Below are positions 25,668-35,719 of a DNA stretch of 64,000 nt, piece after piece. The position numbers were made by a program, and so were the translations under genes. The notes under the pieces are model-generated. The model worked only from the letters and a program-made list of their open reading frames with translations. It ran no database searches and had not been told where the DNA came from. The stretch is taken from positions 100,163,174 through 100,227,173 of the forward strand of contig OY986438.1 of assembly GCA_963920525.1 (NCBI GenBank). Direction: 5' to 3'. Every line of letters starts with the position of its first letter. Positions within the stretch are counted from its first letter, which is position 1. This stretch comes from Dichetophora obliterata (lineage: Eukaryota > Arthropoda > Insecta > Diptera > Sciomyzidae).

Positions 25668-26146
25668 CAACGCAGTAGATAAGGGGCTTAGGGGGTTCAA
25701 ACCCCCCCTTAATAATCCAGAATTTTTTTATATATTAAATAAAAACACAGTATTCCAAATTATTTAATATTGTCATAATATGAAGATAAATAGAAAACTA
25801 TATATGCTTAGTCTGGTTTGCAGTTATTAAGTTAAATATTAAACAATAAAAATGTTTTACTTTATTTTTTATCTATGTATGTAAGTGTATGTAAATTGAA
25901 CAAAATTATTCTGAATCTGGCTGTGAAATTCAAATGATAATGAAAAGCTTTATTGTTCGTACAGTTATTAACGTGACGTAAAATTCCATTTTTCTGGCTG
26001 CAAATTATTCTGGCTGCAAATTACTCTTAAGAAACCAAAAGTCTTACCTGAAGAAGGTAATAAATCATCTCGATTTGAGGCAGATAATCAAACGCTAGGC
26101 AATTTTGCTTTTCTAAAACATTTTTAACGAATGTTGAACACATATT

Positions 26147-26521
26147 TGTCGGCCTTTGTAGTCTAGTGAAGAGTCCGCTATCCAGAGGTCCCTGGTTCGA
26201 ATCCGGGCTCGGGCATGGTTTTTTTCACTTTGGTTGTTCTTTCCTACATTTAAGAATTATGGAAAACTAAAAATCCCCAACTAAATTGTGGAAAATGTGG
26301 AATTAAAGAAATGGAACAACTTAGGGCTGGAAATGCTTGCCGAGGTTAAGGCATAACACCAGCCTCGGTTAAAATCAATTCAAATTGTATTTCACGGTTA
26401 TGGTTGTCAATAATTCACGTATGGTTCCAATCAATTCCTCTAAATAATCTATCCCTTTCCTTTCAGGGCAAAGACCAAACATTGTTTGTATTAGGCGCAT
26501 GCCTTTAAAAAAAAAATATTC
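26147..26521 (+). mobile_element. tRNA-derived SINE with target-site duplication
   Basis: The head contains an A-box (TAGTCTAGTGAAG, from 26159) and a well-kept B-box (GGTTCGAATCC, 26194-26204). The tail ends in an A-rich run near 26506-26517. It is flanked by a 21-bp direct repeat starting AACGAATG at 26126-26146 and 26522-26542, with two mismatches, which is the expected LINE-mediated target duplication. A partial third copy of that 21-mer follows at 26544. The body includes GCCGAGGTTAAGGCATAACA. The head resembles a tRNA but its stems do not pair fully. Confidence 0.8.
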
Positions 26522-26614
26522 AACGAATGTGGAACGCATATTCAACGAATGTTGAACACAAGTTAAACGAATCGCTGAAGCATAAACCGTTTGAACAATG
26601 AACTAATGTTTAAA

Positions 26615-26692
26615 AGTTCCTTTGATAGCCTAGCGAGCTAAGTGGCTGACTAACAACCGGAGAGGTACGCGATCGATTCCTGCCGAGACAAT
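26615..26692 (+). repeat. tRNA-like segment
   Basis: TAGCCTAGCGAGCTAAGTGG (A-box region, from 26626) is followed at tRNA spacing by GCGATCGATTCCTGCC (B-box-like) and a T-run that could end a pol III transcript. No SINE body is evident before the next SINE starts at 26730, so this may be a truncated or composite SINE. Confidence 0.45.
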
Positions 26693-26729
26693 TTTTTTTT
26701 AAATTGATAATAAAAATTAATATCAATCC

Positions 26730-27074
26730 GTGGCGGCCGTAGCCTAGTGGGCAGAGCGCGTGGACCCTAAGCTAAAGAACCACGGTAGCCCGGGTTCAAT
26801 TCCAGCTCAGACAGAAAGTTTTTTCAATTGAATTAATTTTTCTGTTCGGTCGCCAACGCTCTGCAGACAATGGAAAATCTAAGAGAGTAAAAATTGCCAT
26901 GTAAAGTTTATTGAGAACGTAAGCCATTCGAAGTCGGCATAAAACACGTAGGTCCAGTTCTCGGTCAGTTGTGATCAACCATTTAATAACGCGCACAACA
27001 CAATTTATCAATAGAAGCTAGGTTAAAGTCCTTCCAAGGGCTGAAATGGCCAGTTTATTTTTTTATTTTATATA
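26730..27074 (+). mobile_element. tRNA-derived SINE, full-length copy
   Basis: It starts GTGGCGGCCGTAGCC and holds the A-box TAGCCTAGTGG (26740-26750) and the B-box GGTTCAATTCC (26793-26803), at a spacing suitable for RNA polymerase III. The 250-bp tRNA-unrelated body matches the copy at 23356 and ends CAAGGGCTGAAATGGCCAG plus a T-rich tail. Being complete, it defines the family. It is not an RNA gene in its own right. Confidence 0.88.
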
Positions 27075-27519
27075 AAAATTATTATGCCTTTTTTATAACT
27101 ATGAGCTTAATGATATTATTAATTTAATTGATAAATTCGTTAAATTTGTTTGCATTGTCTTAAAATGTTCAAAGTTAGAAATTTAATTTAAAAATCTTCT
27201 TAATTTAAGTAATTAGCGATTGCAAAAGCCCATTTTCTAAAAAACTGTAGCTTCACCATGGGCATCCGTGTGTGAGGGAATTATTTGTTTTACAAATTCT
27301 AATATAAAAACGAGATCTTTTGTAATGCAAATCTTTATAAAAATCGTATAGAAAAAAACAGATGCGTCGTTGGACACACGAGAGAAGCGAATCTTATTGC
27401 AGTTTCATAAATTTGATATATAATGGTTTTTTTAATAAAAAAATGTTTATATTAAAAAATTTTAAATACCATACAGTTAACTAAAAAAAAGACACGTTGA
27501 TATTCCCACCAGTAAATAA

Positions 27520-27541
27520 TATTACATTACATTACATTATT
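27520..27541 (+). repeat. Short (ATTAC)n microsatellite
   Basis: Four tandem ATTAC-type units lie directly before the TIR element at 27541. Confidence 0.8.
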
Positions 27542-28165
27542 AGCCGCGTTTTATTCATTCTGTGGCGAAATGTTGTAACTTCACTGTCGAAGCGAACATC
27601 GAAGCGAAGTTTTCGATCTGGCAGTATGTTGTAATATTTTCGTTCGACAGGCGATTTGTTTTGTTTCGAAGTTATGTTCGAACATTTAACAGCTGCACGC
27701 AAGCTTTTTTCCTGATACTTGGCATGCTAAATAACGTGAATCAATATTTTTAAAAGTTGTTTGATTAATAAAAAATGTCATTTAAACTTAAAATGATAAA
27801 TTGGTTACTTTCAACAAATAACATTGTTTGGAAAAAATAAAGTCAACTTAATTTGAACAAACAGTTCTAAGGTAACCGTATATATACTGTTATTAAAGCC
27901 AATACTTTTATTATTTCACTAACTTTAAACCATTATTTAACACTTCTCTGTATAAATAATAAATAAAACCATGCTAAAATGGATAAATATTTCCATTTAT
28001 ATTTACTTCGCTTCTCGATCACTGCCACCAAAACAAAGTGATATATTATCGCAAATATCGCCTGTCGAAAGTTTTACAACATACCGAATTTCGACAACTT
28101 CGAAACTTTCGAAGTTACAACATGTTGCCACTGGTTTAACCAGTGAACGAATAGATCGCATTAGT
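27541..28165. mobile_element. Degenerate TIR element (unclassified)
   Basis: The left flank TTTATTCATTCTGTGGCG followed by ATGTTGTAACTTC is mirrored at the right by GAAGTTACAACATGTTGCC followed by GAACGAATAGA. Further in, TTCGACAGGCGAT near 27644 is mirrored by ATCGCCTGTCGAAA near 28060. The arms therefore extend about 120 bp with many mismatches and gaps. The centre is AT-rich and noncoding. The short open frames inside it are not domain-bearing. Confidence 0.6.
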
Positions 28166-28469
28166 TAAACTTTTGTAAGTTTTGCCTCTGCAAAACAATA
28201 CAATTACTAATTCTGACCGCTAAAGGCATTGTAGACGATGATATGACTAAACAGCACAGGTGTTTCTTTTGCCAGAACTGGGTGACTAAACAGGGTTGCA
28301 AACCAAACTCTTACTTGCTAGTGCTGCCACACACTAAAACAAATAGCTACATCTTTAGAGCCGTAGCGGAATAATAGTTCAACGAGATAAACTAGCTACA
28401 GAGCAAGTTCATCTCTTTGTAAGTGTTCTGCGTGTTATTTATAACCTTTTTGGTTTAACCAGAACGAAT

Positions 28470-28550
28470 AAAACACGCCTAATGTAGCAAAGGGTTTCGA
28501 ACAGTCGTTCGAAAGAGTCCGAGTTCGATTCTCACTTGCCTTGCCTTACG
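28470..28550 (+). repeat. tRNA-like segment
   Basis: GCCTAATGTAGCAAAGGG followed by CGAGTTCGATTCTCACTTGC (B-box-like) has the spacing of a tRNA head. The stems pair poorly. It is probably a SINE relic, inside the hAT element. Confidence 0.4.
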
Positions 28551-28779
28551 AAGAAATAGTTTTAATTTTATATCTTCTTGTTGTAACAGACGCAAGCCAA
28601 AAACAACAAAAATTTTAAGAAAAAGGTGCATGGAAAAAAGTGTCGTTTTTGAGATTTCACTCCAACAAATCACAAAACGAGGTGTAAAAAGATTCGCTTC
28701 AACAAAAATTTTTTTGCTTCATTAAAACACCCCCCCCCGCCCCCCTTATGAAATACCTATCTACGGCGTTGTTTGTCAC

Positions 28780-29560
28780 CACTAGTTTGTGCATCTAGCT
28801 TGAAGAACACCATATAGAAAACCAATTTCTATGAAACGCACAAGAAGAAAACTACAAAAAAATGAGGAAAACCTTATAAAATTTGGAATTTTCAAGTGGC
28901 GCCAGCAAGCGTAGAAAAGAAATGGCTAGCACAAATTCTTATTCGTGTCGCTGCCAAAGTAAGTACTTAAGTTTGCCCACAAGTGAAGAGTGCTTTCTGA
29001 AAGATACTAAACTTTTTTATAAATAAAACACCGAAATATAGTTTAATTTGTGACATTCCAATTTTATGACATTAAGTGTTAATAAACAACTTTAGTCATT
29101 CATTCTTGTAACGGCGTCTTATGATTAACCGGTCCAATTTTCCGGAAACCTATCATATTCGCTCTTATTTTGGTTATAACTGTAGCTGTTTTATCTGCAT
29201 TTATGAGTGACTTAGCGAATATTCTAACAAAAATTGATCCAAAGAAGTCAAATACCATGCCCAAGGCGACCAATTGACAGACCCTTTCTACAGATGATTC
29301 GATCTCAAAATGTTTGTTTTCATAAAGTAATCGATTGACCTTTGCAAAGACCTTGTCCAATCTACACCAAACTTCACAGGAACACTCTCAAGATGTTGCT
29401 TCAGTTTTCCTGTGCCATGTAACAGAATTATATCAGCCGAATCTAAATTACATGAAATTTCTGAACAAATTGGAGTCATTTTCGGCTCTATTATAGCGAT
29501 CGAAATTACTCTCATTTTCTTTTAAAAAAAAGCTCATTGTTCGGAAAAAAATTTTACCCT
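28780..29560. other. No gene recognised
   Basis: Two overlapping minus-strand open frames (29360-29100 and 29515-29288) are 75-86 codons long and show no domain I recognise. Their overlap could be a frameshifted old gene fragment, but nothing supports a function. Confidence 0.4.
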
Positions 29561-29569
29561 AATTTAGTC

Positions 29570-29870
29570 GCGCCTCTTCTTAACGAGTCTTTCGAGTAGT
29601 TTTTTGATCTCGAAAATACCAAAAAAAATAATGAAATTACTCGAAAATAGCTCGAGAATAACTCAAAAATGAGTCGTTTTATAATCATTTTTATGTATTA
29701 TCGAGATAAAAAAAATATTCTAAAAAGACTCTGGAAAATGAGTCTTATTTTAATCATTTTCGATAAAAAAACTACTTGAATATGACTCCAAAATGAGTCG
29801 CTATTTAATTATTTTATAATATTTTCTGGATTAAAAAAAACGACTCGAAAAAGACTCGTCAAGAAGATTC
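29570..29870. repeat. Degenerate tandem repeat around GAGTC/GACTC
   Basis: Units of roughly 60-70 bp starting AAAATGAGTC recur near 29665, 29733 and 29790, each followed by AT-rich sequence with ATCATTTT or ATTATTTT, a poly-A stretch and a GACTC. GAGTC/GACTC also occurs at both margins. The copies are diverged. Confidence 0.55.
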
Positions 29871-30500
29871 GTGCGTATACCATTTTCTCCCAAACAATTA
29901 GTTTTTTATCAGAAAATGAGCGCACTTTCGACTGTCACCGTCGCGTAGGAGATTCAAAAACGACTCTTACATGTTAAAGAATTTAAAAAAATGCTGGATA
30001 GATAAAGGCACGTAGAATACGACAAAAATATGAGCGGACAAAAAGTCGACATTTTTTTATAGGGGAGAGTGGGGTGTTGTGAGAAAGGTCAATATTTTCC
30101 ACATTGGTAATGTAATGAAGATTCACAACTATCAAATTTTTTTCTCGACGAGATCTTACTTGCTGTGTGCAATCATAGCATCAACTGATGTTCGAAGTGT
30201 CACTACCAATTTTGACTTTTAGTCGTGCTCTAAAAACTTTTTTCTACGATTTGTGTTTGTGAAATTTTCAGAAAAATTTGAAATTTGAATAGTTTTTGAA
30301 ATTTTATTTAGACTAAACCAATGCTCAGGGGATGCTCCTTATAAATGTGCAAGCATTGTGTCTGATTTGAAAGATAGGTGATGGGTTAGTTGAAGGGTGG
30401 GAAGATGGAGTAGTGTTGGTGAAAATTTGTTTTAAATTTGCATAGCTCAAAACTGCCGGAAAACACGCTCGCAGGAAAAATATTCCACAACTTTACCGTG
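29871..30500. other. No gene recognised
   Basis: Low-complexity and AT-rich DNA leading up to the 8-bp duplication of the hAT element at 30501. GGGGAGAGTGGGGTG near 30062 may be the tip of another DNA element; no partner was found. Confidence 0.4.
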
Positions 30501-31587
30501 CATTGGCGTCGGAAGTGGGGGCAAGGGGTGCAGTTGCCCCCCACTTTTTTAGCTAGATTAACAATTTTAAAAGAAAACTTAAAAAGTTATTCAAAATGTC
30601 AGTTTTTTTACAACGATAATATTTTTGTATTAGATATTTTCCTCTTCTTTCTCTCTTCTTCATAAGCATGCTTGCGGATAACTATTTTCTTTCACTGTGT
30701 TTGCAAAAAGATAGAACAAAATGTAGAGTTTCTACTGCAAACCCTTAACTTAAAGAGCACCCTTAAGTATGAAGCTTAATACTGTAATATTGTAATCGAA
30801 GCCTTCAACGGAAAAATGCCTTCTGAACAAAATCTAAAAACAAAACTAGATCTTTATGCAGATGACTTTGATGTGAGCGACCTTCACGCGCAACTTAAAT
30901 TGCTGAAGCAATTGCCTGATCAAATACCTTCAAATTGTAGTGGCATTGTATCCGTATTTGCAAAAAATTCGGATACTTTAAAAAAAATATTAAATTAAGT
31001 TGAAAACCTTATTGCTTTGCTTTTGACTGTGCCTGCATCAGTAGCTTCATCTGAGCGTTTTTTAGTGCACTAAGACGACTTAAAACATATCTTCGAGCAA
31101 CTATGACACAGAAACGACTCACTCATGCGGCACTTGTACACATTCACAAAGATAAAACCGAAGAATTGAATTCGATGGAGGTGGTGAAAGAGTTTGTTTC
31201 TCGCAAGGACAGAAAGAAACATTTTGGAATAATTTAAATTGATATAACTTTTTGTACCTTATTGCATTTGAACCATGTAAAGATATACCTAGTCTTGCTT
31301 TATAAAAGCAACCATTATTTCTTATATTTTCATATTACCATATGAAAGATCCTTTAAAGAATGATCTCTAACATTGAAATTGGAAGAACTTTTAAAAATA
31401 ATGAAATTTTAATATTTTTTATATATTTTTATATTTTTTTATTTTAAACTAAAATAAAAAAATTTGTGTATTCACATTCATGTTTCTTTGAAGAAATTTT
31501 GGTGAACTTTTTTGCACCACCATTTCTACTGCCCCCCTCCCCCATTTGTACTGCCCTCCCAGATGAAATTCGCTTCCGACGCGCTTG
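30501..31587 (+). mobile_element. hAT element, family B, internally deleted
   Basis: The left end CATTGGCGTCGGAAG and right end (inward) CAAGCGCGTCGGAAG are inverted repeats of the CANNGGCG type, flanked by the perfect 8-bp duplication TTACCGTG (30493-30500 and 31588-31595). Inside the ends are G-rich and C-rich stretches. The 1087-bp element keeps only the 3' part of a hAT transposase (30816-31237), so it is an internally deleted derivative that would need an enzyme supplied from elsewhere. Confidence 0.9.
30816..31237 (+). pseudogene. hAT transposase C-terminal fragment
   Basis: The first piece (30816-30998) reads MPSEQNLKTKLDLYADDF and LLKQLPDQIPSNCSGIVSVF. After an in-frame stop at 30996 the same frame continues VENLIALLLTVPASVASSER. 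A frameshift in the T6 run near 31055 moves to FSALRRLKTYLRATMTQKRL, then THAALVHIHKDKTEELNSME, and stops at 31235-31237. The block LLLTVPASVASSER-FSALRRLKT is the conserved hAT dimerisation domain near the C-terminus. The catalytic DDE residues and the BED zinc finger, which lie upstream in the family, are missing. The protein is therefore inactive even apart from the stop and frameshift. Confidence 0.88.
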
Positions 31588-31595
31588 TTACCGTG

Positions 31596-33060
31596 CGCTT
31601 AAAACACAAATTATCACGGTAATGCAAGGTTCAGTTCGACATCGAGGCAACGGTAAAGTACTTGGCTTGAACAGCTGCCCAAGTGAACCCGGAAAACAAA
31701 GAAAAGCTGGTGGCGTCAGGCCATGTATCTCCCTTGAACACTTTTATGGTAGTATCTATACAGAAGGTTGAGGCAACCAACATAACGTCCTGGCCCAAGA
31801 GAGTTGAGAGAGGATGTTATATTTGCATCTCCTATCAAATATATCTCATGAAGCACATTGCTTTCATCCCATACAACGTTTGTAATTAAATAGAAGGAGT
31901 CGTCGTAGACCAATGAAACTTGGGAAATAAGTTGGAATTAGCTGTATTGAAACACATGCAAAAAAATTTCGAAATCTGCCCTCCTACAACCTCCAAACCA
32001 CACCTACCTCCCATATAACACCAAAATTTAAAAAGCTATATTTTTTTTTGTATTGAAGTTATGTCAAAACAATTGACTCACAAATATGAAATATATGTGT
32101 AGATTAAAAAAAAATTGCCACCTACACTTCCCATACAAAATTTGCATAGCATTTAAAACACATGAACGAGTCGTCGTAGATCAATGTAATCTGGTATATA
32201 AGTTAAAATCGGCTTTATAGGATCACTGACAAAAATATTTTCAAACCCACCCACAACACCGCCTACCTCCCATTTAGGACAAAAATTAATAGCGCTTTAT
32301 TTTGTTTGTTTTGAACCTATGCTCTTATATTGCATTGAAGCTATAAAATTACTCCGTCCATATCTGAAATATGTATATGTGTAGGATAAAAAACATTTTC
32401 TGTAACTATTTTTCAAATACTCAGTTTCCTTAAAACAAATCCTGACCATCTATATTCAAAACCTCACGCCGTGAAATATTAAAGAAGTTATTTCAAAAAC
32501 AAAAAGTTTAATAAATTCAGATAGAAGGTAGGTGTTCAGAAGAAATGTTGAGATTAAAAATGAATAGAACCAGCTCATAAATTTGACCCCTCATAGACAT
32601 TTTTTTTTATATTTTTTGTGATTTTTTTGTATTGGTTCCCCCAGAAGGGAGGCAGATAGAGTGTAGGTTCAGCAAATATTTTGAGAAGAAAAAATAATAG
32701 GATCAGCTTATTTTTACATTTAATCTCCCTAACGATCATAGATTTTTTTGATATGACACTTTTTTTCTATATTTTGTCCACCAAATGGGCTAATTTTGCA
32801 ACATTTTTAAGGTCGCGCTTTCCAAAATAAGAATATATAACTATCAACTTATAGTTACTTTTATTGTATTTTAAATAGAAAATTAAAGTTACAATCAAGA
32901 TTAATATAAAATGTAAGAAATTTTAAAGAAAAATTGTTATTCTAAATATTGTGATGTCACTTATATATTTATGTTATCAAAACCTGCAAATAGAAAATAC
33001 GTAAATCTTATATTGGAAATATTGATAACACTGCCTTTCACAACACAAAAAATTTTTTTT
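31596..33060. repeat. Unassigned DNA with a two-copy diverged direct repeat
   Basis: A block beginning GAGTCGTCGTAGACCAATG near 31896 recurs near 32168 (GAGTCGTCGTAGATCAATG). Both are followed by a similar run: ATAAGTT, AAACACACC or CACAACACC, CTACCTCCCAT and AAAATT. The period is about 272 bp and the copies are clearly diverged. No coding domain was seen in the rest. The overlapping short frames near 31466-31913 are on opposite strands and have no recognisable domain. Confidence 0.5.
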
Positions 33061-34340
33061 TTTTGCTCATAAAAGTTAAAAGTTTTCATTTCCTTCACCG
33101 ATAAAAACATTGATTCGATTTGGTCTATAGTTTAGGCGATTTTTGTATTGTATTAATCACTTAAATTTGTATTTTTTTGTCGATCCTGGTAACACTGTAT
33201 ATATTTTTTATTATTTAAGCTGCATGCCACAATTTGCTTGTGCTTAAAAAGCGTTCAAAGGAAATTTATCTTAGCATTCACACTTAATTGCAGCTCTTGA
33301 ACTGTCGTTGTCGTGTGTCGTTGTTGTTATTGCTGCTTTTGTTGCGTTCCTCAAACAATTTCCAAACAATCTCTGCTTAAACTTTGTAGTTGTTACATTT
33401 TTGGCTGACTGGCAAGCAGCTTTTGAGCTTAGCTTCTTAACCGGAAGTGGATACCTGCTGTAAGTTTGTGTTGTACTCTGGCATCCTTTCGGACGGCGCA
33501 CAAATATAAGATACTCCTGCTTATCATAGGCATGCTCTGCATATTCTATTGTCGCTATTGTTATTATTGTTGCTTTTAACTATGCCACCACCCCTACTTC
33601 AAATTTAGCATAAGTACGAGCGTCCATTCCACACACACAGTCACACACACATAAACACTTTCGGTTGAATTTGGTTGAATTTAGTCCTTTGTAATCAAAT
33701 GAATCCGCTCTGTACTCCCTGTGGCCACATTTCCGCAATAGCTTTAGCTCAACCTGAGGTTGTGTTTGCATATTTTAAGTCATCGCTCGGGTTGTTTGTC
33801 CGTAGCTGTAGCTGTAGTTTTGGGTGTGTGTAGTAAAAATACTTACTAGTTTCACTCGTTTTAATTGATGTCCTGTATTTTTAATTTTGTGTACATTTGT
33901 GTGAGGTTTCTCTCGATTTGAACTTTGTCGTTTGCTCAACATCCCAAAAGCTTAAGCTTGAGTGTTTGTGTGTGTGAGTGTTGAGTTTTGGTTCTTGTGT
34001 AACATCAATTTTATTTAAAAACCTTTGTGTCCTGGGACATTATTTTATCATTGTTTCTAAGCTGACTGTGGTCTCAGCTAGATATCCGGTTGGTCTGTAT
34101 CCCTCTCTCTCTCATTTATTCTTTAGCCATAAACTAGGAAGTGGTTGCTCCTTAAGTAGCACTAAATATTACTTTTGTAAACTAGTATTAGTTAAGGTAA
34201 ATGTTGAGAGATTTATTTGTATTGTTTTAAATCCTTTAGTGTTTCAATGAATTTTAAGTTTGAGAATGAATGCTGCTATTTTAATTATTTTCCGTTTATT
34301 ACTTTTAAGGCATTGTTTTTGTTTTTGAATATTAAAGCAA
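33061..34340. other. Low-copy-looking island with GTT/GTG-rich sequence
   Basis: This stretch is less AT-rich and has none of the repeats seen elsewhere in the window. It contains imperfect GTTGTTGTTATTGCTGC-type and GTGTGTGTGAGTG-type simple sequence near 33310 and 33965, a pattern common in fly introns and gene-flanking DNA. Short frames at 33271-33501, 33580-33771 (minus) and 33978-34250 (plus) have no domain. I see no exon that I would defend. Confidence 0.4.
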
Positions 34341-34789
34341 AATCGCAAGAAACAAAAATTAAATAATTTCTTAAAATTTTTTTTGAATAAGTTAATTTAT
34401 CAAAATAGCAATTTTTTTAGTAGAGCAACTTCCAGAATAGTACTCCAGTGTATGAAACTTAAGTCATTTGCAAGACTAAATACAAAAATTTTAAATATTC
34501 AGTTTTGGTATTACAAAAATACAAAATTTAAAAATAAATATAAAAGTTTAGAATCAATGAAATTATCTTCAACTTCATTAAACTTATTAATGTTTTTAAT
34601 TTTAAATTCATCGGAACACGTCTACAGTCTAAGCTTTCTTCGAAAATAATATTTTACTTGGAAATTTTAAACTCAATTAACCTATGTTCTACTCTCATTT
34701 TTTATTTGTCAAAATTTTTGTATTTATAATATTATTTCTTTTAAGCCCTGCAGAAAATAAAAAAAATTTTAATTAGTTTTTATTTAGTA

Positions 34790-34905
34790 CTCTTAGTACC
34801 CAATTCTTAAATAGTACCCCCATTGTCATTGATTGAACTGACGCTTTTTACGTGTTAAAGTCATAATAGAAGACAATTGTACCCAAAAACATTACTTTTT
34901 TCCTA
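34790..34905. repeat. Dispersed repeat, inverted copy at about 60833-60932
   Basis: TTGATTGAACTGACGCTTTTT and the following GACAATTGTACCCAAAAAC are found in reverse order and orientation near 60833-60932, with TAGTACCC/GGGTACT at the far side. The copies are diverged by small indels. This is an unclassified interspersed repeat. Confidence 0.7.
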
Positions 34906-35193
34906 TTTCCATTGTGAACATTTTCAAATTGGAACTTTTTGCTCAAGTCTTAAAGTAGATTTTAAAGTGGTTTTAAAGTGTTCATATGTAAGAGGCATTT
35001 ATTTCTTATCTCTTGCATGTATTACGAAAAGTACTGCATCACGTAAAATGTGATTAATTTTTTTATTTTATGTAGTTACTTTTTTTAAATAAAATGCAAA
35101 AACTTACCTTTGTTGAATTCTTTAAATTTATTCCTCAAAGAGTTTGAAAATGAAACAAACTTTTAAAACACGTGTTCAGATTTAATTTATTTT

Positions 35194-35610
35194 TTACATG
35201 AATTAAATTGTGAGCTTTAGATCAAGTAAGTTTTTAAGAAGGAAACAACAACAACTTTGTATAGAGTCAATAACTTAGCTGACTAGACAGTCAGTTAAGG
35301 AAATCATTACATTTTCCTCTTCAGTAGTCTTTGAGTGATTAAACTCACTGTTTAAATTAGTATATGACTGCGCAGATTTTGCAATTCATTCTTTTGAATT
35401 GTATGGCTGCTAATCATATGACATTTTAAAGCAGTAGGCTATTTTATAGCAGTAGGCAACTAGAACAGATGGCAACCTTGGTAGAGTTTATGGCGGCGAT
35501 CTAACAACAGCAATAACAACAAGTTCTTTGCAGAACAAACCACCAAGCCTACTACACATACTGTTTCGGTAATCGCTACATCAACTCTTCAGTAGTCTTT
35601 TATAGTTTCT
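35194..35610. mobile_element. MITE related to 3647-4141, rearranged copy
   Basis: The left end TTACATGAATTAAATTGTG and the next 170 bp match the right half of the element at 3647-4141 in inverted orientation. A 50-bp piece (ACAGATGGCAACCTTGGTAG) near 35457-35505 lies in the same orientation as its counterpart near 3820. One segment must have inverted in one of the copies. The right end is not clear; AATCGCTACATCAACTCTTC near 35570 echoes inner sequence. Confidence 0.65.
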
Positions 35611-35719
35611 TGCAATCTGTTGAAAATGTTTAATGAATATTTGTTAATGTTAAAATTTTTAAATGCTTTGTAAACAATCAAATAATTTAAAAACTCCCCA
35701 TAAGAATGTTTTGCAAATG

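Larger units (their letters stand above)
25668..28771. mobile_element. Non-autonomous hAT-type element, family A copy 1
   Basis: The terminal inverted repeats are CAACGCAGTAGATA at the left and CAACGCCGTAGATA (inward) at the right. They are flanked by identical 8-bp sequences TTTGTCAC (25660-25667 and 28772-28779), the signature of hAT transposition. Just inside the ends are runs of G or C. The first 280 bp match, in inverted orientation, the last 280 bp of the element at 53980-55938, so the two are one family. No transposase was recognised. Much of the interior consists of later insertions: SINEs at 26147 and 26730, tRNA-like segments at 26615 and 28470, and a TIR element at 27541. Confidence 0.85.

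Noticed and set aside
28479..29515. Minus-strand frames as exons of a small gene
   Set aside because: They are short, lie in different frames, lack a domain, and the first overlaps a tRNA-like segment and the hAT end.
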